Below, piece after piece: positions 26,167 to 34,444 of a DNA stretch of 64,000 nt. Source of the DNA: an uncultured Anaerolineae bacterium (GTDB taxonomy: Bacteria; Chloroflexota; Anaerolineae; Promineifilales; Promineifilaceae); NCBI GenBank assembly GCA_937943625.1, contig CALEAD010000004.1, positions 62,001 through 126,000 on the forward strand. The letters are read 5' to 3'. The notes beneath the pieces are model-generated. The model saw only the letters and a list, made by a program, of their open reading frames with translations. It was not told the DNA's origin and searched no databases. The translations under genes and the position numbers were made by a program. Positions within the stretch are counted from its first letter, which is position 1; each line of letters opens with the position of its first letter.

Positions 26167-27732
26167 TTACCATGTGAGGGCCATTTCTGGCGCCTTGACC
26201 GTCTGCAATTGTTCCTGGAACCAGGCCAACGCCGGTTCTACATACTCTGGTTTGTGCCATTCACTTTCCAGGTCATCGTTAATGTGGTGTTCGGCTACCA
26301 AACGCCCATGCGCATAGCGGCGAATGATGGGATGCAAATAGGCCGCATCGTTGGCCCCTTCTGGGGATGGATCACGTTCTACGCTAAAAGGATTGCCATC
26401 AAAGTGACCATATTCCAGGCTGAGGGTGTAGTAATGGGGATGGTCCAGAAAATAGCCACGCCGCACATGATCCTGACGCACATCTGGGTAAAGAACGGCC
26501 GTTCCTTCTTCCTCCTCCACGGCTAACACATCACACAAAAAACCGGGTTGCAAGAAAATACCAGGGGAGTTATTCGCACGGTCAATCAATTTGTGCGTGA
26601 TCGCTTCGGCCGTTGCTGGCAGTTTCTCAGACGGCCACTCGCCACCATGATACTTGATCTCAAAGATATTGGCCAATGCCTGCACATTATGGCGAAAGCC
26701 GTGGATAAAGCCAGACATGGTGCGCTTGAAGTCGCACGCCTGCATCAACGTCCCGGCAAAGAACATGTTTGGCACATTGACCGATTCCCATTCGGTTGTT
26801 TGCGCGGGCAATTTGTCCATGTATACCGTTTCCGGCCGACAACTTTCAGCAAAAATAGACGTGTCCATGCGGAATCCGGTGCAGAAGATCACCCTGTCAT
26901 ACGCCACCGTCACCGTCTGTCCTTTGGCGTGAGTATAAGTCAGGTTAACCTGATACTTGCCCTCTTCTTTCGTGATCCAGTTAATGTGCGCGTCAATGAC
27001 GGTATTTTGTGATTTCAACTGATAGGTATCCAGGAAGTTGTTATTAACCGCGCGCAAATTACCGACAAAGTGCGTGGCCCAGGCAAACTTCACAGATTCG
27101 GGGCTGCAAATGTGGATGGCAGCGGCCGTTTCTACCAGATTATCGGCCGTTTCAAAAGCAGAATTTCCCTTACCAACGATCATCACGCGCTGATTAACGT
27201 AATCTTCAGGATTAATAGAATGGTTGACATAGGTATCACACAACTCAATGCCAGGAATGTCAGGCAGGTAGGGTTTGACCAGGCCCGTAGCCACCACTAG
27301 CCGTTTGCCGGTATAAGTGTGCCCCTGGCTGTCGGTAACGACAAATAGCCCATCCTGCTTGCTCACCTGCGCCACTTGCGTGTTGTAGCGCACGTTGAGT
27401 TGGTAGTGGGCAGCAAAATCATTGAGATAGCGTACCAAATCATCGGGGTGTGGGAAATATTTTTTGCTGTAATGCTTGAAGGTCAGGCGGTCATCATCAG
27501 CAAGCAAAGAGTTCCAATCCCAGCGCAGATTGGTGACGGGATCATCTTTGCCGGTATAGACCTTGTTGATCGAAATGAGCATGCGGTGGCGAGGCATTTT
27601 GGCGAAAAAAGCACCTGCCTGGTTGGCTCGTTCGAGAATCAGATAGTCACGGCCGTTTTTTGCTAAAAAGTAACCCAATTGCAAGCCTGCCGGGCCAGCG
27701 CCAATGATCAAGTAATCGGTGTGCATTGCCAT
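26167..27732 (-). CDS. FOXRED2-like FAD-dependent oxidoreductase/monooxygenase
   Basis: 521-residue flavoprotein. FAD site GAGPAGLQLGYF at 11-22; second dinucleotide site VMIVGKGNSAFETADN at 183-198; ATG and CTG-type flavin monooxygenase segments between. The blocks PRHRMLISINKVYTGK, NLRWDWNSLL, FKHYSKKYFPHPDDLVRYL and WATHFVGNLRAVNNNFLDTYQLKS strongly recall the eukaryotic ER protein FOXRED2, including its length and the SGFIHGFRHNV segment. Bacterial function unknown; it may hydroxylate or oxidise a glycan precursor or carrier-bound intermediate. AAGGAG lies upstream of ATG 27732. Confidence 0.8.
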   Translation of the reverse strand: MAMHTDYLIIGAGPAGLQLGYFLAKNGRDYLILERANQAGAFFAKMPRHRMLISINKVYTGKDDPVTNLRWDWNSLLADDDRLTFKHYSKKYFPHPDDLVRYLNDFAAHYQLNVRYNTQVAQVSKQDGLFVVTDSQGHTYTGKRLVVATGLVKPYLPDIPGIELCDTYVNHSINPEDYVNQRVMIVGKGNSAFETADNLVETAAAIHICSPESVKFAWATHFVGNLRAVNNNFLDTYQLKSQNTVIDAHINWITKEEGKYQVNLTYTHAKGQTVTVAYDRVIFCTGFRMDTSIFAESCRPETVYMDKLPAQTTEWESVNVPNMFFAGTLMQACDFKRTMSGFIHGFRHNVQALANIFEIKYHGGEWPSEKLPATAEAITHKLIDRANNSPGIFLQPGFLCDVLAVEEEEGTAVLYPDVRQDHVRRGYFLDHPHYYTLSLEYGHFDGNPFSVERDPSPEGANDAAYLHPIIRRYAHGRLVAEHHINDDLESEWHKPEYVEPALAWFQEQLQTVKAPEMALTW

Positions 27733-28030
27733 AACGTTTTCTGCTCCTTCAAAGGAATCTTTCTAGATTTTTGTACAGTTCCGTATTTGCTAACCGCACA
27801 GGACACAAAGCTGTCCCGTTTCCGCTACGCTCTCTGCCAACTGTGCGGTCAAATGCCAGGGAGTGTTAGTAGCTATATGGTTACCAAGTATGAATTTTCC
27901 CAGTCATCAACCGTATTTTATTTATCTTAACTTACGACAGGGCTTACACAGGGTGAGTGGTCACAAGACCTGACAGACCTCAGAGACATGTCAGGTCTTG
28001 CTAAACTTTTCCGGCTGTTTCCTGGGCAGA
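27733..28030. other. Intergenic region, hairpin only
   Basis: About 300 bp between the flavoprotein and the next GT2 gene upstream in the operon. Apart from the 12-bp hairpin at 27964-28000 no gene, repeat copy or clear promoter was seen. A promoter for the flavoprotein and downstream genes may lie here. Confidence 0.4.
27964..28000 (-). terminator. Strong hairpin after GT2 gene
   Basis: A perfect 12-bp inverted repeat (27964-27975 with 27989-28000, CAAGACCTGACA/TGTCAGGTCTTG) with a 13-base loop, 30 bp past the stop of the gene at 28031. No T-tract follows, so it may be a factor-dependent terminator, an RNA-stabilising hairpin or a small repeat. Confidence 0.5.
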
Positions 28031-29125
28031 CTACTTGTCGGGCAGCGCCAGGGCAAGGGGGGAAGTTGGGGTAGACCTCTTTTGTCTATCTTGCCAGGCA
28101 GCAACTACTTTTTGGGTCAGGCGGATATTGAGCAAGCTGAGAAGGGTGACAACGGCCGTCTTTGTGTCAAAGGGGGCTTTGCGCCAGGCCATGCGCAACC
28201 AGCGCCGCGCAACGGGCAAGTGAACTCCTTGTGAGATATATTTAACGGCCGTCAAACGAAGCAGCCGCGATTGCTCAGCCGCAGACAAACGGCCAAACGG
28301 CGCCGCAGAGAAGATGGCTTCTTGTTCCGCCAGGCGACCCTGCAAATCTTGAATGAGCCAATCATAAAAGAAGGCGCTTCGCGCCGCCGGCGCCGCCCAC
28401 GCAAAGCGCGCCGAGGCTAACACCTTTTGGCGCAGGCGCAGCAACGATTCCAGGCGACGCCCCTGGGGCATGGTCATTGTCATGCCTCCTTCGTGCATCC
28501 GATAATAAATGGTGATCGCCGGCGCAAAGCCAAACTGCGCCACAGCCGCCAAACGGATGTAAAAATCCCAATCCTGGCACCAGACAATCTCTTCATCATA
28601 GCGAATATCATGTTCTAGCAATGCCTGACGGCGAATCAGCACCGTCGCTCCCGTGCCATAGAAAGGAGAAATGACCAGCGTATCGTAGACATCCCCTTGC
28701 TGCCCAGCGGGCATATGGTCGGTGAATTTGAGAAAGGGCTGGCCTGTTTCGTAGCAATAGTAACCGTCGCCGTAGCAGGCTGCATACGCCGGATGCTGCT
28801 GCAGGTAGGCGACGCGCACGGCCAGGCTGTCTGGAGGATACCAGTCGTCGGCGTCCAGCGTAGTGACAAACTCTCCCTGTGCCAATGCCAATCCCTTGTT
28901 TAGGGCGGCCGCCTGCCCGCGATTTTCCTGATAGTGGTAACGAATGCGTGGGTCTTGATACCCCTGGGCAATGACGGCCGTCCTGTCTTGGGAACCATCA
29001 TCTACCAACACCAACTCCCAATTGGCGTAGGTTTGCGCCAATACGCTGTCAATTGCCTGGCGCAAATATCGCTCACCATTGTAAACAGGCATGAGTACGG
29101 TGACTAATTCAGGGATTACATCCAT
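28031..29125 (-). CDS. GT2-family glycosyltransferase
   Basis: 364-residue GT-A enzyme: VTVLMPVYNGERYLRQAIDS, VLVDDGSQDRT and TTLDADDWYPPDSL (DXD). This is the WcaA/SpsA-like pattern. The C-terminal third is Ala/Arg-rich, helical and without membrane segments. The ATG at 29125 overlaps the end of the upstream GT4 gene by ten bases, indicating coupled translation. Confidence 0.88.
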   Translation of the reverse strand: MDVIPELVTVLMPVYNGERYLRQAIDSVLAQTYANWELVLVDDGSQDRTAVIAQGYQDPRIRYHYQENRGQAAALNKGLALAQGEFVTTLDADDWYPPDSLAVRVAYLQQHPAYAACYGDGYYCYETGQPFLKFTDHMPAGQQGDVYDTLVISPFYGTGATVLIRRQALLEHDIRYDEEIVWCQDWDFYIRLAAVAQFGFAPAITIYYRMHEGGMTMTMPQGRRLESLLRLRQKVLASARFAWAAPAARSAFFYDWLIQDLQGRLAEQEAIFSAAPFGRLSAAEQSRLLRLTAVKYISQGVHLPVARRWLRMAWRKAPFDTKTAVVTLLSLLNIRLTQKVVAAWQDRQKRSTPTSPLALALPDK

Positions 29126-30366
29126 TTTGCCAGCACATCCTTAAATATCTGTTCAATTTGTACGGCCGTGTGTCGCCAGCTATGAACCTGTTCTGCCTCG
29201 ATGCGCCCCTGTTGCCCCAGCCTGCGGCGCAATTCTGCATCTTGCGCCAGGCGGATCATGGCCGCACTTAGCGCCTGCTCGTCACAAGGGGGCACAATCA
29301 GCGCCGTCTTTTCGTGAGCTAATGTTGGCGGTTGCCCATCTGCCCCAGAGGCCACAATGGCCAGGCCTGCGGACTTGTAGTCGAATAGCTTCAGACCAGA
29401 AAATTCCATCCAGCCGCAGTAGGGCGCTACGCCAATGTCAGCCTGGGCCAACTGTTGCGCCACCTGCTGAATGTTCAGTTTACCAGTTAGCTGAATGTGC
29501 GCTTGCAGGTTGTGTGCAGCAATGAGGCGCAAAATTTCTTGCTCCTGGGTACCACCGCCAATCAAAACCAGCCGTGCCTGGGGGATAGCGTGCAACACAC
29601 TGGCCATCGCCGCGATGAGCTTAAGGATACCGTGCCACGGCTCAAATGCGCCCACAAAAACGAAAGTGATGGGGCAAGGGGGGGTAGGGGTAAAGGCTGT
29701 TTGCTGGAAACAGCGCAAATCGGCGCGTGCGAGCAGGTTGACCACTTCGCTGCCATTTTCCACGACCGTCACTTTGTCTGGTGGCACGCCCCACCAGGCA
29801 ATGAAGCGCTGACGGTGCCCCGCGCCAGAGGCAATGATATGCGCGGGGCGGTGCGCGGCACGGCGCATCAGGCGCAGCGCCAGCCAACGATGGATGCCCT
29901 GCGGCGCAACCCCTAATCGCTCTAATTCGGTAATAAAGTCGCCGTTATTGATTTCGGCAACCAGGGGTACACCAATCCAGCGCGCAGCCATACCGCTGCC
30001 ATACCCCATCCAACCCATGCGCTCATAGAGCAGGTCGTAGCCACTAAAGTAGCGCTGGCACGCTTTGGCAAAACGGTAGCTCTCGAACCAGTTGGCATAG
30101 GGCAGACGCAGACGAGCTTGCAAGCCACGAACAACGCGCTCAAACTGGCGGAAACGGCCGTCGTCCACGCCAGGCAGGTGCACCGGGTGATATTGCTCCA
30201 GGTCGGGGGAGTGATAAATCTGCTTGTCCAGTCGCAGCAGCGCCTCAACGTGATGCCCCAACCCTTGTAGCTCCTTAAACACCTGGTAAACGTGGTTGGC
30301 CGGGCCGGGCAACGGCCGTTGGCGCGGGTCAGGAACCCCTTCTTGCAACACATAAGCGATCTTCAT
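29116..30366 (-). CDS. GT4-family glycosyltransferase
   Basis: 416-residue GT-B enzyme. The N-terminus MKIAYVLQEGVPDPRQRPLPGPANHVYQ is followed by a donor domain with FVGAFEPWHGILKLIAAM and GVAPYCGWMEFSGLKLFDYKSAG, where the Lys/Asp region replaces the more common EAMA motif. The start ATG shares four bases (ATGA) with the stop of the upstream gene at 30363. Confidence 0.86.
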   Translation of the reverse strand: MKIAYVLQEGVPDPRQRPLPGPANHVYQVFKELQGLGHHVEALLRLDKQIYHSPDLEQYHPVHLPGVDDGRFRQFERVVRGLQARLRLPYANWFESYRFAKACQRYFSGYDLLYERMGWMGYGSGMAARWIGVPLVAEINNGDFITELERLGVAPQGIHRWLALRLMRRAAHRPAHIIASGAGHRQRFIAWWGVPPDKVTVVENGSEVVNLLARADLRCFQQTAFTPTPPCPITFVFVGAFEPWHGILKLIAAMASVLHAIPQARLVLIGGGTQEQEILRLIAAHNLQAHIQLTGKLNIQQVAQQLAQADIGVAPYCGWMEFSGLKLFDYKSAGLAIVASGADGQPPTLAHEKTALIVPPCDEQALSAAMIRLAQDAELRRRLGQQGRIEAEQVHSWRHTAVQIEQIFKDVLAKWM

Positions 30367-31355
30367 GGCCTTGCGCCCACCTGTTCAATCACCTGGCGAA
30401 TTTGCGCACTAATCTGCGCCATATCAAAACGTTGCGCTATCATATCCCGCAGTGCACGGATACGCGTCTGACGCTCCTCTTCGCTCAGTGCACAATAGGC
30501 CAAGACCACCTCGTGCATCTGGCGATCTGTCAGGTACAAATTTTCCATCGGCAGCAACTCCTCCGCGCCATCCCACCAATGGGAAATGGCGTAACAACCG
30601 GAAGCCATCGCTTCCATTGGTGAAACTTGCAACCCCTCGGAATAACTGTTTGAGATAAAAATATCCACTTTGCCGTACCAACCGGGCGTATCATTCACGG
30701 CGCCATAAAAAGTCACGTGATCCTCAAGCTGCAGCCGCCGCACCAACTGCAGAAGAGCGGTGGGATACTCTGGAAAATCACCAGACAACCCGCCGCCGAT
30801 GTGCAAATGGAGGTCAGGGCGCACCTGCAATAGCTCATAAAAGGCAAGAATTAGACTATAGACGCGCTTGCGTGGCCGCATGTGACACAAAATACCCAAA
30901 TCGCCGGCAAACGGCTTAGGGCGAAACACAAACTTATCCAGGGGCACGCCTTCGTAGATGAGTTCAATTTTGTGCGCCTGTTCAGGAAAGCGAGCAGCAA
31001 ATTCATTCTTTTTGGCGTTGCTTACCAGGATGATTTTATCCACATTGTGCCAGTTAATGCGGTCGGCCCATTCGTACAGCTCATAGCGGTGCAGGCGGGT
31101 GACAATGCCACAGCTTTTGGGCAGTTGGGTAGCAGCCACCAACAGGTGACTGGCCCATTCAAAAAAGACTACGTCGTTGCTGCGCAAAAAGGTTTGCAGA
31201 TCACGGGGAAAGAGGAAGCGGTTGATGCGTTCCGCAAACACCGGTGACTTCACTTGCCGACGCTGAAATAGACTGACGGTGTGATGTGCCTGTAGATGAG
31301 CGTAAATTTCATGTAGAAACGACCAGGTTTCTTCGGTAGCAATACCTATCCGCAT
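30363..31355 (-). CDS. GT4-like glycosyltransferase, short form
   Basis: 330 residues, shorter than the roughly 400 usual for GT4, with a reduced N-terminal domain: MRIGIATEETWSFLHEIY, VVFFEWASHLLV, then the donor domain with LCHMRPRKRVYSLILAFYEL and ISNSYSEGLQVSPMEAMASG, which has the EAMA motif. ATG 31355 has AAGGAG five bases upstream. Four-base overlap with the next GT4 gene. Confidence 0.84.
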   Translation of the reverse strand: MRIGIATEETWSFLHEIYAHLQAHHTVSLFQRRQVKSPVFAERINRFLFPRDLQTFLRSNDVVFFEWASHLLVAATQLPKSCGIVTRLHRYELYEWADRINWHNVDKIILVSNAKKNEFAARFPEQAHKIELIYEGVPLDKFVFRPKPFAGDLGILCHMRPRKRVYSLILAFYELLQVRPDLHLHIGGGLSGDFPEYPTALLQLVRRLQLEDHVTFYGAVNDTPGWYGKVDIFISNSYSEGLQVSPMEAMASGCYAISHWWDGAEELLPMENLYLTDRQMHEVVLAYCALSEEERQTRIRALRDMIAQRFDMAQISAQIRQVIEQVGARP

Positions 31356-31401
31356 AAGGTCTCCTTGATGACGCTTTTAGTCATGGTTACGGCTGGCGGG
31401 C

Positions 31402-33270
31402 TTAGGCTGTCGCGGTGTCAATAAATTGTTGATGCCATAGCTCCAGGCTGATCAGGGCGCCCAGGCGCACCGTCTGGTTGCGACCGGCCATGTGGTCGGC
31501 CACAAGCTGGCGAATGCTTTCAGGGTTGTAGTAGCCGCGCTGTAAATGGCGCGAGCTGAGCAGAATGTCTTCTACCCAACTGCGCAAGTTGGTACGGAAC
31601 CAGGTGGCATAGTCGGCATACGGCCGTTGCAATTCATAGGGGTTTGGCCCCAAACCGCGATTATGCAGTGACCAGCGCAGGATCCAACCAAGGCGAATGC
31701 GCAGGCTGCGCCAACCCTCTACCATCGGCAAATGGGTATCGGTCATGGGAATACGAGCCAGCTTCGGGTAGCTTTGCAAGAATGCCTGCCGCGGCAGTGT
31801 ACGTTCAAACATTAGTCCAGGGGGAACCTGGGTAGAAAATGCCACCAGGTCATTATCGGCAAATGGCAGGCGCACCAGGGCGCGGTCGCGCACCACCTGC
31901 ACCCCTTGCAGCGTCATGCGCGGCACGCGTTGTGTCAGATCAAAGTAAAGGCGCTGTGTGGCCAGTGCAGAGACGCCAGAGGCCTCCATGCCGGCGCAGT
32001 AGCCTTGCCATACCCCATCACCCACAAGCGCGTGAAAAGCAGGAGAAAAAAGTGCCTGATGTTCCGTCAATGGATCAAATGTGATCACGCCTTGATCACG
32101 GTGTACCTGCAAGTGGGCGCGCAGGCGCGTCTCTGCATCGTAGTCGGCCCAAAATTGGTGGCGCAGGGCATAGCCAAACATGGCGTCGCCGAGGAAACCC
32201 TTGTAGATTACCTGGGCATGGCGCACTTCTTCCTCTAGAGTGGCCAGTGCGTGCAGATTGACGATGTTGCCTAACCCATCGGTAATGCGAATGCTGTTTA
32301 CGGCCGTATGCAGCAAAAAGTCAGGCTGCAAGGGGAAGAAATGATGGGTGGCGCGCGTAAGGGCGGCACTCTCGTGCGCATAACGCGCATCGTCACAACC
32401 AGGAATTCCCCAAGTAAAGGTATGTAGGGGCGCACGCGCCGGCAGTTCATCTAAAATGGCCAGAATGATGCGCGAATCGAGACCGCCACTGAGGAGAACG
32501 GCCGTTGGTTGCTCCCCTTCTACCTGCCGCGCCACAGCGCGGCGCAGCAAATACGTCAGCTCTTCCACATATTCGCACCTGTCACGCAAGGGATAAATTT
32601 CCGGGTAGCGCAGTATCCAATACGGCCGAATTTGCATTTGCCCATCTTGCACCAGCAACAGCGACGCCTGGGGCAGCAGGCGCACAGCTTGTAACAGCGT
32701 ATGGTCATGCAGCACGTGATCAAAGGTGAGGAATTCGGCCATAGCCAGATGGTTTACCTGGCGTGGCAAGGTTGCATCGGCCAGCAAGGCGCGCACACCA
32801 GAGGCAAATAACACAAGCCCCTGGTGAAAGGCATAGTAAACGGGGTATTGCCCCAGGCGGTCGTTACACACCAGTAATTTTTGCTGCTTCTTATCCCAGA
32901 TGGCAGCCAAAAAGTTGCCGTTCAGGCGCGTTGCAAAGGATTCCCCATCTGCCTGATACAGGCGCAGCAGCAGTTCGGCATCGTGCGCGGCGCGGCAGGG
33001 AAAGCCACGCTGTTGCAACTCATGACGCAGTACGGCCGTGTCGTACAGCTCCCCTTCGATGAATACACAAACATGCTGCGCCTCATCCCAGTGAGGCTGT
33101 GGCGCGCCATTCACAATGCCCAGTGTCACCCGCGCCAGCCCTATACCATTCTCCTGCCAATCTTCAACGCGAAAACGTGCTTCCGGCTCCAGGGCACGCG
33201 CCATTTTTTGCAAAAACGGCCGTTGCGCTTCGACCGCCATTGGCCCCACAAACCCAACTAATCCGGGCAT
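31402..33270 (-). CDS. Asparagine-synthase-like protein lacking the glutaminase Cys
   Basis: 622 residues from ATG 33270, which is preceded by GGGAGG from the leader repeat. An N-terminal Ntn-type glutaminase-like domain (1-205) starts MPGLVGF instead of MCGIxGF, so the Cys2 nucleophile is missing and glutamine hydrolysis is not expected. The C-terminal synthetase domain has the pyrophosphatase motif SGGLDSR at 261-267. It may amidate or ligate a glycan substituent using ammonia or another amine. No precursor peptide or RRE protein is adjacent, so a lasso-peptide cyclase is unlikely. An in-frame extension upstream reads through the repeat and is spurious. Confidence 0.82.
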   Translation of the reverse strand: MPGLVGFVGPMAVEAQRPFLQKMARALEPEARFRVEDWQENGIGLARVTLGIVNGAPQPHWDEAQHVCVFIEGELYDTAVLRHELQQRGFPCRAAHDAELLLRLYQADGESFATRLNGNFLAAIWDKKQQKLLVCNDRLGQYPVYYAFHQGLVLFASGVRALLADATLPRQVNHLAMAEFLTFDHVLHDHTLLQAVRLLPQASLLLVQDGQMQIRPYWILRYPEIYPLRDRCEYVEELTYLLRRAVARQVEGEQPTAVLLSGGLDSRIILAILDELPARAPLHTFTWGIPGCDDARYAHESAALTRATHHFFPLQPDFLLHTAVNSIRITDGLGNIVNLHALATLEEEVRHAQVIYKGFLGDAMFGYALRHQFWADYDAETRLRAHLQVHRDQGVITFDPLTEHQALFSPAFHALVGDGVWQGYCAGMEASGVSALATQRLYFDLTQRVPRMTLQGVQVVRDRALVRLPFADNDLVAFSTQVPPGLMFERTLPRQAFLQSYPKLARIPMTDTHLPMVEGWRSLRIRLGWILRWSLHNRGLGPNPYELQRPYADYATWFRTNLRSWVEDILLSSRHLQRGYYNPESIRQLVADHMAGRNQTVRLGALISLELWHQQFIDTATA

Positions 33271-33490
33271 ACCTTCCTCCCTTGAAAATGACCGCCGACG
33301 GCTGACCACAGACCGCTGACGGCCGACGACTGTCTGCGGTCTGCGGTCGGCGGTCGGCGGTCTACGGTCGGCGGTCTGTCTTATAAATGGAGCCTGCGTT
33401 GCGTTTTCATTCGTGGTGGTGTGCCCCACTCATGAAGTCTCCCTTGAAAATGACCGCCGACCGCCGTTTGCGGTCAGAAATTTATAAAGC
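33271..33490 (-). repeat. Dispersed structured leader repeat, copy 4 (tandem)
   Basis: About 220 bp upstream of the asparagine-synthase-like gene, holding two end modules in tandem. Read toward the gene: CTGACCGCAAACGGC, GGTCGGCGGTCATTTTCAAG, GGAGACTTCATGAGTGGGGC, ACCACCACGAATGAAAACG, AACGCAGGCTCCATTTATAA, a run of GACCGCCGACC-like units, then a second AGCCGTCGGCGGTCATTTTC and AAGGGAGG before the ATG. The low-complexity CCGCCGAC run is longest here. Confidence 0.8.
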
Positions 33491-33535
33491 ATCGTTTCCA
33501 GGAAGTGTGAACCACGCCCTACTTACGAAAACCGG

Positions 33536-34288
33536 TCAATCGCCCCCTCCTCCCGCGCTTGCAACCACCTCCGTAAACATATCAAAGTAGGGCGTACCGG
33601 CAAAGCTGGCCTGCAACTCATCAAAATTCAGGATCACTTCGCGCAGGTTGTCACTGGTATGTTTCTTGGTGCGCCCTTGCAAGGCAAACGGGGGAACACG
33701 CAAGAAGTCAAAGAGTTGCTGCATGACAGCCTCTTTATTTTGTTGCAGCTCTTCATATTGAATTTGCATACTGGGTAATTGCAGTTGTTGCACAAAAGCA
33801 GCCAGAGCCGCATCGGCCTCTTCCCGTTCATGCACAAATTGATGGAATTGGGCAATGTCTACATGCATTGGCGGGCGGCGGTCGGCTTCATTGTACAGGT
33901 TCCAGTAACCGGTCGCCTCATGCAGCCGTTTGGCGTTAATGCGCGAGACAACCGCTTTGATACGATTACGGCGGTACATATAGACAATTTTCACCTTTTT
34001 CTCGTGCAACAGCTGGCGAAACCCCTCGAGATCCAACACATCTACCAGCTTGGTTTTGAAACCCAGAGCTGCTTTTCTCCCTACCAGGGGAGGGGTCCAT
34101 AGTGCTTTGGCCCATGCCAATTGTTCGGCCGCGCTTTGCCCTTTTTGCTTCATCACGGCAAACTGTTCGTAGCCAGCTTCGACGGCCGGGTGTTCTTGCA
34201 ACAGGCTGATCATATAGGTGCTACCATCTCGCTCTACAAAGAGGATGACAAAGAGTGTAACCTGGGGACGCAGAAAAAAATTAAACAT
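33536..34288 (-). CDS. Sulfotransferase-like protein
   Basis: 250 residues from ATG 34288, with GGAGAA upstream. The pattern fits PAPS-dependent sulfotransferases of the Stf0 type: a 5'-phosphosulfate loop VERDGSTYMISLL near 18-30, a 3'-phosphate region YMYRRNRIKAVVSRINAKR, and the late IQYEELQQNKEAVMQQLFDFL seen in many bacterial sulfotransferases. It would sulfate a sugar residue of the glycan. The strict RSGST form of the loop is RDGST here. Moderate certainty. Confidence 0.7.
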   Translation of the reverse strand: MFNFFLRPQVTLFVILFVERDGSTYMISLLQEHPAVEAGYEQFAVMKQKGQSAAEQLAWAKALWTPPLVGRKAALGFKTKLVDVLDLEGFRQLLHEKKVKIVYMYRRNRIKAVVSRINAKRLHEATGYWNLYNEADRRPPMHVDIAQFHQFVHEREEADAALAAFVQQLQLPSMQIQYEELQQNKEAVMQQLFDFLRVPPFALQGRTKKHTSDNLREVILNFDELQASFAGTPYFDMFTEVVASAGGGGD

Positions 34289-34339
34289 AAACAAAGTTCT
34301 CCATATTATTATGTATAATTGTCGGATAAGTTTATTAAT

Positions 34340-34440
34340 TCCAAGCTGGAGTCTAGCGAAATTTGCGACCTCTGGTGCCGTAACACGGTCTGACAGGCCG
34401 CACAACACTGGCAGCCAACAAAAATGCCAGTGCCCAGTAA
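34340..34440 (+). repeat. Repeat family B, copy 1
   Basis: About 95 bp beginning CTGGAGTCTAGCGAAATTTG and ending CTGGCAGCCAACAAAAATGC CAGT. Related copies lie at 49.13, 51.89 and (inverted) 53.39 kb. It carries a CTGGC...GCCAG inverted end and has no coding capacity. It lies between the sulfotransferase and the GT2 gene at 34445. Confidence 0.65.
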
Positions 34441-34444
34441 GGAA

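Noticed and set aside
31402-33270. Lasso-peptide cyclase
   Set aside because: Asparagine-synthase-like, but no precursor peptide, RRE or transglutaminase-like protease is adjacent; the setting is a glycan operon.
33290-33380. GACCGC/CCGCCGAC runs resembling a CRISPR-like or tandem array
   Set aside because: Units are 7-11 bases, have no spacers and no cas genes are near.
33430-33455. Short His-rich open frame (MSGAHHHE) in the leader at 33.3 kb, preceded by AAGGGAG
   Set aside because: It looks like a leader peptide, but the other leader copies break the frame or lack the ATG, so it is not conserved.
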